Shown: positions 32,003 through 42,970 of the stretch, one piece after another
Numbering within the stretch: position 1 is the stretch's first letter
Layout: each line of letters opens with the position of its first letter
Assembly (NCBI GenBank): GCA_032718475.1
Contig: JAUCBJ010007955.1
Span: forward strand, 62,001 to 126,000
Source: Nemertoderma westbladi
Taxonomy: Eukaryota > Xenacoelomorpha > Nemertodermatida > Nemertodermatidae
Direction of reading: 5' to 3'
DNA: 64,000 bases
Translations under genes and position numbers: made by a program
The notes under the pieces: generated by a model
Database searches by the model: none
The model's input: only the letters and a program-made list of their open reading frames with translations
What the model was told of the DNA's origin: nothing

Positions 32003-33565
32003 CCCTATTAAACCCGGGGGGGGGGGGTCAATATGACCCCCCCCCCCCGTGGTTTTTTTATTATAATTCTGAAACAAACGCAGTTGGGAATCTGAAATTT
32101 TTTGACTTTTCCTAAAAATCTATTGTCTTCCTAGTAGTGAAAACCGTTTTCAAAAATATTGGGTACTTTTCGAGTTATAGCACCATTTTTTAACCCTACT
32201 TTTGGCACTTTTTTTGAGACGTTTTTTGAAAATTACATTTCATTAAATATGAATTGTAACATCTCTATTTTTGATTTACACCGGTTTTTTGGTGTTAGAA
32301 ATTTGATGGAATTCATATAAATTGATTTAGAAATTTCAAACTTGTTTTTTTCGGTGGGTGCCAAATTTTGGTGCCAGCACCAAATTTTGAATTATGTCAA
32401 TTTGGTAAATTGATTGTTTGGAACTTGTTTTTTACGCAATTGGGGTTTTTTGGGGTTCTGGATTCGATGAAATATATACGAGTTGCACCAAGCGTATCAA
32501 ACTTGTATTTTTCGGTGCTGTGTGCAAATTTTGGTGCTAGCACGAAAGTTTGAAAATTCATTCGATAGATAAAATTGCTTGTGACAATTTATTTCTTGCG
32601 TTTTAGAGGTTTATGGCTGTTCTGAATTCAATGGAATAAATAACTATCGAACTAGACATCTCAAACTTGTATTTTTCGGATGTGGGTGCAAAATGTGGTG
32701 CTAGCACCAAATTTTGAAACCCATCAAATATATCAATTGATTGTGTCACCTTGTTTCTTGCGTTATACGGGTTTGTGATGGTTCTGAATTCAATGAAATC
32801 AGTAAAAATTTAATAAGAGTTCTCAAACTGGTATTTTTCGCCAGTGGGTGAAAATTGTTGTGCCAGCACCAAATTTTGGAAAATGAGTAAATTGATCAGT
32901 AGATAGTATCATCTTGTTTCTTGCGTTATACGGGTTTATGAGGGTCCTGAATCCGATGGAATCAATAAAAACAGCACTGGACATCGCAAACTTGTACTTT
33001 TTGGTGATGGGTACGAAAATTGGTGCTAGCACCAAAATTTGCCAAATTACGCCGAAAAATACAAGTATCAATGATCTGGCATATTAGAAATGTATTCCAT
33101 TAGAATCAGTGCCCTCGAAAACCTGAAAATGTGAATTTATAGCATCGTATAAGTGAATTAAAAATTTTGTGTTCTACCTGAAAAGTGCTGGTTACTTGTT
33201 TTTTTCATTTTTTTCCTTCGCAGAGAGGACTAAACGACCATTTATAGTAATCATATCATTTTTAAATATTTTCCAATGTATTTTGCACCCCAGAAAACCT
33301 GTATTGAAAAATAATTAGCCGAAAATGTAACTTTCAAATTTTGTGAAAGTTGTGCACTACTTGTAATTTTGGTGCTGCAATATAACCACCCCAGTACATT
33401 TTTTCGAAAATTTATTTTTTCGGTCGGATCCAGACAAGTGATACCTACGTACAAACAAAAAATCAGACGTTTTCGTAAATATTTGTAGATTTTAGAGGGG
33501 GGGGGGGGTCAATATGACCCCCTCCCGGTATTTGTACAGCATTTTATAGCCCGGTACTAATAAGG
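32003..33565 (+). mobile_element. TTAA element copy 3, inserted in LINE B
   Basis: 1,563 bp between TTAA at 31999-32002 and 33566-33569. The uninterrupted target is seen in two LINE B relatives: ATCTTAAAGGACACTGG at 52756 and CTCTTAAAGGACACTGG at 10663. Same internal ~130-bp units and end hairpins as copy 2, with very high identity, so both moved recently. The right end reads TAATAAGG where others have TAATAGGG. Confidence 0.9.
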
Positions 33566-33724
33566 TTAAAGGACACTGGCCTTGAAGATGCAGATGATCT
33601 AGCAAATGTCATGGATGATAAGGAGTTGTGGTGGCGCAATTTCGTCGACAAGCCGGCACAGCATTCTTAAAATGCACCTGCAATGCAGCATGCCGATCCT
33701 AGTAGCATCGTACAAGGCAAAGTA

Positions 33725-34105
33725 ATACCAAAAAATTGGTCAGGGGTGTTGACATGGTGAACTAGCTAGTAGTTAGTATCTGTATCTATACAAAATATTT
33801 GACTCATACTAATTCCCAACTCGCTTTTACGATGTTGCTTGTTTTCCAATATGATTCAAGGTAAAAATAAAAGTGTAAATCATAAACATAATATGTACAT
33901 TTTTAAACCTATTTTAAACCCCTGTGTCCACAGGTGTGCACATCACAAGGTTGAATATATGTTGATCCTTCCGTTGGAAACTGAGTCCAGCAAGCTTTAG
34001 GCGGTATTTCTGCAAGGTGGTCCTGGATCTTTAGCAATTAGATGTTGCCATCCATATGCATAGCCATGTATAACAGTTCATTAATTATGTGTGCATCTTG
34101 TAGAC
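33725..34105. other. No gene seen
   Basis: AT-rich flank of the LINE B insertion without recognisable features. Confidence 0.5.
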
Positions 34106-34505
34106 AGACTCTTGCGTGGGAACAAATGGGCTTCTAAAAAAGGTAGTGGTTCTGGTAGCTTTGAGCACATTCCTGTACTTGGAAGGATTATTGAAGAAGT
34201 CTCTATAAAGAACAGGACTTTATGACGGTTCTACAACCTTTGTATCCTCTACTTGTGGAGACACAGACCCATTTGAGTTTCTCTGGGGTGTCCATCAAGG
34301 CGGCATATTAGCCCCCGTCTTCAAACAATATTGAGGTGACTATGTGATGTGGACTTCTCTCAATATTGACAATGCTGATGCTGGGGTGGTATCATCTGGC
34401 CGAGGTCATGTGTCCCCAGCGGCTAACTGATCTTAAGTTTGCTGATGATTTTGGTTTACTCTAAGACACATTGGAAGGAGCGCAGACGTTGTTAAAACTA
34501 GCTTA
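34106..34505 (+). mobile_element. Diverged LINE family B fragment
   Basis: Phrases such as GACGGTTCTACAACCTTTGT, GACACAGACCCATTTGAG and GGGGTGTCCATCAAGG, then TTGCTGATGATTTTGGTTTA (FADD box region) follow the LINE B RT order but with many indels. Older than the copy at 29887-33705. A MITE sits at its end. Confidence 0.65.
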
Positions 34506-34509
34506 GATA

Positions 34510-34721
34510 AAGGCCATGATACACCACAGGAGCGGCGAGCGGCAGCGGCGAGCGGCCACTTTTTAAAATAGAACACATTATTTTCTATGGGTGATGATAC
34601 ACCACAAACGGCTGCTGCCGCTCGCCGCTCCTATAGTGTATCATACTAAAAGTCGCCGCTCACATCGGCCGCTCGCCGCGGCCACCCGCCGCTCGCCGCT
34701 CCTGTGGTGTATCATGGCCTT
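34510..34721. mobile_element. GC-rich MITE with long terminal inverted repeats and TA duplication
   Basis: 212 bp. AAGGCCATGATACACCACAG plus GAGCGGCGAGCGGC at the left and its inverse at the right, flanked by TA (34508-34509, 34722-34723). A second inner inverted pair (GTGATGATACACCACAAACG / CTATAGTGTATCATACTA) is nested inside. GAGCGGC modules repeat many times, in sharp contrast to the AT-rich surroundings. TA duplication suits a Tc1/mariner-type partner. Confidence 0.8.
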
Positions 34722-34723
34722 TA

Positions 34724-35789
34724 GGCTGCATCCAGTGTTGGTATCTTTCTAGACCAGAATAGAATTCTGACAGTAAACATGGACACAGACTAACAGAAAA
34801 TTTATTGTGATATCAAATCGCTGGATAAAGTAAATTTTCTTCAGCTGCTAGCTTGAATGACCACTCTTCGGCCGCTAGGATGAACTGATAAGTCATGTGA
34901 ATGGTATTTTCCATGTGAATGGGTCTAATTACTGAACTGATTTCACTGAACTTACTACATCAGGTTTCTGTTGTTAAATATGCCAGGATGCTGTGCAGGG
35001 TGTGGGGCGAGCGACGAAAGTAAGCGAGCTTATCATACATGTACCACTAACTCAATCAGTGTGTCTGTTGTTCTGTTGTGTCCAATTTTAAACCTTAATA
35101 ACTCAGCCAAATGTTAGTGAAATTTAACCAAACTTGGTACACATGTAGTCTATGGCCAAAGTTTAGAAATGTTCCAAGTTGAATTTTCGCATGGCCTTCG
35201 AGAAGCAAAGATAATAGCAATTAATTAAGTTGATTAGGGTAAAAACATCAATTTCAACCTGCCTCCTTAAAGGATATTAATTATTTTCTAGTATATGATT
35301 TAAATAATTATACTTCAAAGTTATACTGCTGTAATCCCCATACATCATTCCATTATAGTTTTTAAATAGTTCAAGAGATTTGCTTTAAGAAATGTGTTTT
35401 TAATGGATCTAAACGTAATTAAGTTAAAATGCATTCCATCACTCTATACTTCCAGTCTCATCAATACTTGGCATTCTTGATATTGCCTAGATGGGAAACA
35501 TTCCAATCATCCTGCCACTGAGCTTGCTCTGTCTAGCACACTGATTGGCTGAATTTAATGGCGATTCTTTAGATATTAGCTAAATGATTTCGTTGAGGCA
35601 TTGACATGATAAATTAATATTGCAGTATCAATACTATCGGCATAAGGTAAAGGGGAACTTTCCTTTCTTCTTTGATTTATTCTTATAGGCGGTTTGGTTA
35701 CATTTCTTATTTATTAATTTAAATTTCTTGAGCACCGATTTTAGGATAGAATTTCTCAATTTTAATCTGTATCTAATAACTGACCCTCG
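34724..35789. other. No gene seen
   Basis: Mixed sequence with a stretch (35070-35470) resembling an old interspersed repeat (similar phrases AGTGATTTGCGTTAATAAAT and ATACATCATTCCATTATAG recur around 41330-41400). No coding exon recognised. Confidence 0.45.
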
Positions 35790-35794
35790 TCCTG

Positions 35795-35965
35795 CGCGAT
35801 GGCCCCACGAACGTGTAAAATATTGCCTATGAGAATATATAACTTAGAATTTATTATTGGTGTTGGGTGAATGAGTGGTTTCATATTATTATACGTTTTG
35901 TTGGGCACAGCTTTGCAAATTCTGCAATGACGCTGGAAGTCTGACGCTCTAACCATTCAGCTAGC
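35795..35965 (-). mobile_element. tRNA-derived SINE, minus copy
   Basis: The minus strand starts GAGCCGCTAGCTGAATGGTT-AGAGCGTC, an A-box-like tRNA head, then a body with TTTGCAAAGCTGTGCCCAAC. The B box is degraded. Its body is shared with the plus-strand copy just to the right, in opposite orientation. Confidence 0.55.
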
Positions 35966-36009
35966 GGCTCAAGTAAAAGATAGACCTGGAAATACTATCT
36001 GATACCTTG

Positions 36010-36125
36010 TATGTCCGCAATTTACCTGCCTCCCGGTGGTCACCAGTTCGATCCCACCTAGACGTCTTGTCATTGCCGACTTTGCAAAGCTGTGCCAAAC
36101 ACAAAAATAATAATGTTTTTTACTT
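36010..36125 (+). mobile_element. tRNA-derived SINE, plus copy
   Basis: GTTCGATCCCACC (B box, about 36046-36058) followed by GACTTTGCAAAGCTGTGCCA and an A-rich (AAAATAATAATG) end. The head is truncated. Forms a head-to-head pair with 35795-35965. Confidence 0.55.
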
Positions 36126-36288
36126 CATGGTAATGGGAGGGGCTATGACCCACTCAGCCCCCCCCCCCCCCCCCTCCTCTGGATCCGCGCATGTGTTACA
36201 TTACTAAAGAAATCACTTAAATACATATTATATTTAGGTACAGTATCTGGATTGGTTTTAAGATTGTAAAGTATGAAATTCATCTAAC

Positions 36289-36968
36289 CTCAAACTTATG
36301 TTATTCGTTATTGTCGTCCCCGTTAAAGAATTTAACCAATGACAAGATATGCTAGCTGATATGTTATCGCTTGTACTCAAATTACTCAAATATACACTAT
36401 CCTTTGTCGATAAAATAACAGATTCATTAAACCAAACATATTCGCAATAAACATCGGTAGTTAGATTGCTTGTCCAATATAGGTGCTTCATATATCGATC
36501 TTGAACTGTGATGGCGTCATATTTTGTGACTATTCGGCGAGTATTATTATTGCTAATGTTGCGTTGGAATAATGTAAATATTTGAGTTTCAATAACTTTA
36601 TTCTGACAATATTGTATTTTCCTTACAGATTCATTTGCATCTAAATTTGAGCCGTGAGTCACGCTTCCCAGATTGACAGTGATATTTGACTCAGTCCCGT
36701 TCCTTTTAGTAACTTCACAATGAGTGCTTAGATTAAAACACGATATATGAACACTCGGCATCCACCCAACTACATGCAAAAACAAATATTTGTTACTTCC
36801 GCTTGTTGTATTTGGAATTAAACATGCAGAAGTACCTGGGAGATCAGTTAGGTGTCCCTTTTGTTGGGAAATAAGTGTATTACATAAATTTTGAAGAAAA
36901 TATTGAAGATCAAAACAAAAAGTTCTCGAAAATATTGTAATAATAATAATGAGAATAAACAACATCAT
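36289..36968 (-). CDS. Modelled receptor gene, exon 1 (signal peptide, glycosylated Ig-like ectodomain)
   Basis: True ATG at 36968. MMLFILIIIITIFSRTFC is a signal peptide. About fifteen N-x-S/T sites follow (for example NLST, NGTESNIT, NISNNNT, NESV, NLSTSDNIS). Cysteine spacing, with VYCEYVWFNES then NISASISCHW and a run of S/T/N residues before SLR, looks like the second half of an Ig-like domain. Without splicing the frame stops at 36258 after 236 codons, but GAG|GTTAGA at 36289 is a plausible donor that leaves two bases, exactly what the transmembrane exon at 17859 requires. No homologue recognised; a cytokine-receptor-like fold is an alternative. If unspliced it would be a secreted glycoprotein. 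Confidence 0.6.
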
Positions 36969-37382
36969 ATAAAATGAGATCTAGTGGTATTTTTGACAAT
37001 GTTAGCTATTCAATAAATGTTTTAAAATTGAAACACTTCTGTTTCTATAACAAATTATTCGCATAGGTGTGCTATCTAGGCTACACATCCTACGTATTCG
37101 TACGTATGTTACCTCCCCAACACCACCATTAATATTCACACTACAACTAAATGGTTACTTTTTTATTTTCCCGTTGAACACGATAAAGGAGATCTTAAGT
37201 CTATCGGTGGCTGAGAGTCCTTGTATAATGGTAGCTTGTGGTTTTGATATTGTATTTTTTATGGTTTTTGTAATAAATAGCTAACATGTTCTAGAATATT
37301 TAAAAATTCATGAAGTACTTGCTGGAAGCAATAACTATATACGGCCCTCATTTTATTTCACCAATCCTCACTGATGCATTAA

Positions 37383-37680
37383 CCCTATTAGTACCGGGCT
37401 ATAAAATGTTGTACAAATAAAGGGTGGGGGGGGGGGGGGGTCATATTGACCCTCCCACCCCATTCTAAATTCTACAAATTTTAACGAAAACGTCTAATTT
37501 TTTGTTTGAACGTAGATTTCACTTGTCCGAATCCGACCGAAAGAAAAAAACTCTAAAAAATGTACTGCGGTGGCTATTATGTAGCACCAAAATTACAAGT
37601 AGTGAACAATTTTCATAAAATTTGAAAGTTACAATTTTCGGCTAATTGTTTTTCAATACAGTTTTTCTGGGGCGCAAAAT
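37383..37680 (-). mobile_element. TTAA element, one-ended fragment
   Basis: Starts after TTAA (37379-37382) with CCCTATTAGTACCGGGCT, carries the G-run hairpin near 37424-37465, and matches the right ~300 bp of the full copies in reverse. It breaks off in GGGGCGCAAAAT at 37680. The other end is missing. Confidence 0.75.
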
Positions 37681-37780
37681 CCTGACAAATCTAAACGCAG
37701 CAATATCTCAAGGTTGTTGAGAACATATAAACTTACGCCTTGCTGCTTTGTTTGGTTTTGGTATACGACTCTGAATTGCC

Positions 37781-38087
37781 TCAAATGCCTTGAACAGCCC
37801 ATGAACAGAACCCTGGTTTCTTTGTCTTGGTAGCCCCTTTTATATCAAAACGACCAATCAGGTCAATTTTCACTTTTCTACCCTGTAGAATTCCATTACA
37901 CAGAAAACTGAATCCATGGGTTACGGGCAGCTGGCACGGATTACCTGCTCCTGATTGGAGTTTTGACCAAAATTCGGAGAAATCTATGACTAACCTTTTT
38001 GTTGATATTTTAGTGCAGTACATACCTAAGTTCCTGCAGTCTGCTGGTGCTAGCCCAAAACAACAGAGGCATGGGTTGTAGTGCACT
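37781..38087 (-). CDS. Unrecognised cysteine-rich open frame
   Basis: About 101 codons: PCLCCFGLAPADCRNLG, VIDFSEFWSKLQSGAGNPCQ, LPVTHGFSFLCNGILQG, GATKTKKPGFCSWAVQGI. No ATG; the codon-like composition and eight cysteines suggest an exon or a transposon-protein remnant. The upstream acceptor (TTGTATAG) is weak. Directly beside the TTAA-element fragment. Function unknown. Confidence 0.3.
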
Positions 38088-38099
38088 ATACAAGTTGAC

Positions 38100-39394
38100 T
38101 AGCTGTTCATTGTTTATTTGGTATTATTATTGCTCGATGTTTATATTTGGAGAACACGTATACATAATATATAATTTCAAGTTCAATTTCAAAAGGGGCC
38201 GTCCAAGTATGACGTCTGCACTTTTCCCCAAAATGTTGACCCCCTCCCTCCCCTAAATCAGATGTCATCAGATAGGCGTTGACCCCCCCCCCCCCCCCCC
38301 TAAATCAGATTAAAAAAAATTTCGCGTCCTAATCACTGAAACATGGTAACTAGACTGGTAACTGAAACAGAAGGTCGTGCTACGGGCCTTCGGGGGCTTC
38401 GAACAATTAAAATAGGCAAGCTATTTACTCTTCTGCTACTGCTATATCTCTTCTAGCACCTATAAAATGAACCTGCTGACGTCAGATTTTCCCAACCCCC
38501 CTCCCCCCACTAAAGTGCTGACGTCATACTTGCACGGCCCCAAAGTTATTTTAATCGACGCAGCCCAACCCCAGGATGTGGAAAAAAGGTTTCTAAAAAA
38601 ATTAATAAAGTATCTTTTATTATTTCAAAAAATATCCCTAAAAGGCGACAATTACCATCCACTCAACGATAGAAACACCAGGGTATATTAAGCTACTACT
38701 ATTGATTGAATGGATAGGCCCAAACTGCAGAAAAGTATATTACTGGCCAAGTGTATCTCACTCTATCCCGTTAGTTTTGTAATGTATTACCCCACCAGGT
38801 GAATAGCCCTTCACAGTGAATCCTATGGGAATATCTTAAGGTTACTTACAGCTGGGAGGCCAGCTGATTGAATTCTATGCACTGGGTCGTTCAAATGTTT
38901 TTTAGGTTAATAATAATGAATGGGGAGTGATCCAACTACCTACGTTTGTCTATGGACGGTCTTCTTATATAGCCAACTTGCTGGCATTTTATAAACGCAA
39001 TAATTTTTATTGTCCGTTTAAATCCTTTTTTTTGTCCTTTTTTTTATTTTTTATGTCCTCCAAAAGTCTAATGTTAGGTTCCATGCTACCGGTTTCTCTA
39101 CTGCTGTTCTCTCAGGCTATCAGTACCGGTATTAGTATATATAGCACTATTTTGCTGTATTGTATGTACAGATGTAGGTATAAAGCAGGTATTTCTGTAT
39201 TTTAGTACCGGTACCGGCACCGGTACTGCTATGGGCCTACTGTGTAGCCTACCATTTAAATACGGTAATGGTAGGCCTACCGGTTGTGCAATAAATTTTA
39301 AATAATTGATAGGCCAAACTGGATTGCAGGATTGTGGAAAATGTAGATATACCTTTCACATAATTTAGGCCTATTACTGTATTAGTTTTATCGT
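38100..39394. other. No gene seen
   Basis: Contains C-runs near 38283, an AGGTCGTGC-rich patch and several ACCGGTA/TACCGGT repeats at 39090-39290. No convincing exon. Confidence 0.5.
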
Positions 39395-40060
39395 CTCTGT
39401 AACCTGCTCCTTTCCCTCAATTAGTTAAATGATCGTTTATTGTTTTGGTTAGAAAATCCCGCCTCTGTAACCTGCCCCTTTCCCTCAATTAGTTAAATGA
39501 ACGTTTATTGTTTTGGTTAGAAAATCCCGCCTCTGTAACCTGCTCCTTTCCCTGAATTGCTAAAGTGACCGTTTATTGTTTTGGTTAGAAAGGCCCGCCT
39601 CTGTAACCTGCCCCTTTCCCTCAATTAGTTAAATGATCGTTTATTGTTTTGGTTAGAAAATCCTGCCTCTGTAACCTGCTCCTTTCCTCAATTAGTTAAG
39701 TGATCGTTTATTGTTTTGGTTAGAAAATTCCGCCTCTGTAACCTGTCCCTTTCTCTCAATTAGTTAAATGATCGTTTATTGTTTTGGTTAGAAAATCCCG
39801 CCTCTGTAACCTGCTCCTTTCCCTCAATAAGTTAAGTGATCGTTTATTGTTTTGGTTAGAAAATCCCGCCTCTGTAACCTGCTCCTTTCCCTCAATTAGT
39901 TAAGTGATCGTTTATTGTTTTGGTTAGAAAATCCCGTCTCTGTAACCTGCTCCTTTCCCTGATTTGGTAAAGTGACTGTTTATTGTTTTGGTTAGAAAAC
40001 TCGGCCTTAACCTGCTCCTTTCCATCAATTGGTAATTGTTTTTGGCTATAAAATGAGTGT
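39395..40060. repeat. Minisatellite, 68-bp family, locus 4 (largest array)
   Basis: About ten units spaced 68 bp, CTCTGTAACCTGCTCCTTTC-CCTCAATTAGTTAAATGATC-GTTTATTGTTTTGGTTAG-AAAATCCCGC. The reverse orientation of loci 600-940 and 11169-11282. Not a CRISPR-like array: no variable spacers. Confidence 0.9.
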
Positions 40061-41837
40061 TTTGCTACGTCATGTGGTAATCGATTATCGACAACAACCA
40101 CAAACTATTAAATATAGAGTCTTTTTACCACAGGCGCATATGGAAATCTATCTCATAGTCTATAAATCATGGAATCATGGAATGTTTTGGCACAGGCATA
40201 GTGAAATCAACTGTCTGACAGTCCAGAAATCAGCAGTCTGACAGTTTGAAGAAATACATACATAAAAAGTCATTAAAAGGACAATAAAAGTCATTAAAAG
40301 GACAACAAAAGTCATTATGCATATTTCGTAAAAAAAAGGACAAAAAAAGTCAAATAAAAGGACATAAAAAATCACTGCCTTTTATAAACTGTGTTCGTCT
40401 CACAGAAACAAAGACACTAATCGAATTGCAATAAATTGAGAAAAAGTACTAAAAGTAACGAAAATATTCCCATATCGCGAGAACCAGTAGTTTAGGGGGA
40501 GATAAAGGAGCAAACAAACATACATAAATACATACACAATTTGAGCTTTAGATATAGAGGTGATGATATGATATGGCGATGGGAATTAATTTTGAAATGA
40601 CATATTTGACCAACATGACCAACCTTAGTAAGTTTGTCATGATTAAGAACAACATGAAAACGTCGCTACTTTTGAAATGTTCTAGAACTTGTTAGCTATT
40701 AATTAAGGTTCTGGAACACAGTTTCTTTGTTCTAGAACATTTCTTCGAAAAAAAGTGTAAAATATAAAATGTATATACTTTACCGCCATTTACATTTCTC
40801 TATATTTTTTATAAAAATACTAGCTAGTAAATAATTACTAGCTACCCTTGTTATACTGTATAATACAAATTACTGGCTACAATTACTCATAAATTATTCC
40901 AGACAAATTTAATTGAGGATTACATTATAATGTTTATTTTTTTACGAGGTAATAAAAAGTACTACCGGTAGCTAACACAAAATCAAAATTATTTGCTACC
41001 ATTTTACTGTCAGAAGTGATGCGATTATCTGCCCTACTCAGTTCGAGGCAGCTCCCATGTCCCACCCCGACCCACCCAGCCTGTAATAAAGACATTAACT
41101 GTGGGGCGAGACACGTATGGCGAACCATCAGCGAACTGATATAATTATACTATGGCCGTTTTTCAAAAGTCTGTGTGTGTGTCGGAAGCCATAAATGTCG
41201 GAAGCCATAATCGAAGTTAATATCTTCAGCTAAATTATATGGTTGAGTCATTTTGAACGGTCTCTCCATGGAAATTAATTATTTAGCACCATACGATTAA
41301 AGTTATTTTGCACAGAAATTAGATATCTGGAATCCATGTACCCCCCATTCTATTATAGTTTTCTATTTTTTCAAGTGATTTGCGTTAATAAATGTATTTT
41401 TAATTGATTTCAACATAATTAACATTGTAAATTCATACGCTGATTCCATTCTCCCCCATAGAGCCTAAGGCATGGCAAGGGCAGCCGTGCCCAAAAATTT
41501 CTTGAAGTTTTACATTACTAACATTGCAAGCTAAAGCCTTTGACAAAGCCAGTGCCAGTGTGGACATAGTAGTCCAGTAGAAGGAATAGTGCTCCTTCAA
41601 TACATCTCAACAGACATCAATTCATTTGCCTGTGCCTACCAACGCGTGCTCTATAACATAACATATATTCTTGATTTCCATCACCTCTCACCACAATTAT
41701 TATTACTGTAGTAATTAAAAGTTTCAATTCGGTTTGTCTTTCCGTTATCTGGTTATTCAGTTATTGCATTATTAATAAATAAATGTTTTAAAATATATCT
41801 TACGAAATATGGTTAATAATTAAAACTTGTCGCTAAC
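40061..41837. other. No gene seen
   Basis: Short simple repeat of AAAGTCATTAAAAGGACAAY at 40265-40380; AGAACATTTC/GTTCTAGAAC inverted phrases at 40675-40740 relate to the foldback at 42690. Otherwise AT-rich and empty. Confidence 0.5.
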
Positions 41838-42370
41838 ATTCTCGCTATGGGGGTTTTAAGGAGTGCTGATTACATTTCTGATGTCAGTTTTCACGTTTAC
41901 ATAAATCTAGTCTGTCTGTCGGTCATTCTGTCAGTAAGTCTGTCAAAACATAAAAAAGAATTCAAATTAACTAACATTCTCGCTATGGGGGTTTTAAGGG
42001 GTGCTGATTTCATTTCTGATGTCAGTTTTCAGGTTTACATAAATCTAGTCTGTTTGTTTGTCGGTCTTTCTGTCAGTCAGTCAGTCTGTTAAAACTTAAA
42101 AAAGAATACAAACTAACTAACATTCTCGTTAGGGGGGTTTTAATGGGTGCTGGTTTTATTTCAGATGGCAGTTTTCACGTTTAAAAAAATCTAGTCTGTC
42201 TGGCTGTCGGTCTTTCTGTCAGTCAGTCTGTGAAAACTTAAGAAAGTATACTAACTAACCAACATTCTCGCTATGGGGGTTTTAAGGGTTGCTGATTTCA
42301 TTTCTGATGTCAGTTTAAACGTTTACATAAATCTAGTCTGTCTGTCTGTCAGTCTCTCTGTCATTCTGAA
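41838..42370. repeat. ~142-bp tandem repeat, four units
   Basis: Units begin at about 41841, 41979, 42125 and 42267 (CTCGCTATGGGGGTTTTAAG, then GTTTACATAAATCTAGTCTG and TCTGTCGGTCTTTCTGTCAG). Spacing 138-146 bp. The open frames through it (GVLR.ADFISDVSFHVYINL) are present in three of four units but have no further coding evidence. Confidence 0.85.
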
Positions 42371-42552
42371 CTACTGTACTGTGGTTGGCATTACTGCATT
42401 ACGCCATATACCTAACACTAATAATACAGTCTACAATACAGCCTATCTACAGTACAGAATGGATTTTTTGCCATGAAGAGCAATAAATGTCATTAATACT
42501 ATCCACCAGTATACCTACTCCAAGAGCCTTCCAATAAAACATGTATTCCAGC

Positions 42553-42607
42553 ATGACGTCAACTGCACGTCTTCGTGCTGTCCATGGTGACGTGCAGTGG
42601 ACGTCAT
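42553..42607. other. Hairpin with paired TGACGTC motifs
   Basis: ATGACGTCAACTGCACGTC (42553-42571) is inverted at 42589-42607 with one mismatch and a 17-base spacer. The arms continue weakly outward (AGAGCCT / AGGCTCT). TGACGTCA-like half-sites resemble CREB/ATF sites. More likely the end of a short foldback element than a promoter. Confidence 0.5.
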
Positions 42608-42689
42608 AGGCTCTAAGGGGTTAAGCAACACGGTCCCTACTTCGCCCTGTCGACACCCCAGCCATTTTTCACCAATCCTTTTTTAGAGT

Positions 42690-42970
42690 TTTTTAATTTT
42701 TTTGGTATTGGTGAAAGTTCTACAACATTAGTAGATATGTTTTTTATGATAGCTAGTGTTTTTTTTGCTAGCTAGTATTTTTTGAAATTATAAAAAAATG
42801 TGAAAGTCCATGATATTTCAGGTTAAACTGTTGAAGAATATATTAATGACCAAAATAATTTCCAAAAATTACTAGCTAGTAAAAAATACTAGCTATATAC
42901 CATAAAAAATCTACTAAGGTTCTAGAACATTCACTAATATAAAAAAGCACTCAAAATCACAAAAAAATAA
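42690..42970. mobile_element. Foldback/MITE with ~100-bp arms
   Basis: TATTGGTGAAAGTTCTACAA..TTAGTAGATATGTTTTTTAT..GCTAGCTAGTATTTTTTG pairs inverted with CCAAAAATTACTAGCTAGTA..CATAAAAAATCTACTAAGG..GTTCTAGAACATTCACTAAT. No coding sequence. Partial relatives at 28060-28210 and 40675-40870. Confidence 0.65.

Larger units (their letters stand above)
29887..33705 (+). mobile_element. LINE family B, complete-ended copy with nested insertions
   Basis: The 19-bp duplication CATCGTACAAGGCAAAGTA lies at 29868-29886 and 33706-33724. The 5' end (GGTCAGGTCAGGCC) matches that of the fragment ending at 2425, and the 3' end is GATCC(TAG)2. A SINE (30747-31008) and a TTAA element (32003-33565) lie inside. 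After subtracting these only about 2.0 kb remains. Near 30255 the ORF1-start region is joined directly to the RT region, so this copy carries a large internal deletion. Confidence 0.85.

Noticed and set aside
39395-40060. CRISPR-like array
   Set aside because: Contiguous 68-bp units without unique spacers, in a eukaryotic context, and the same unit is dispersed elsewhere.
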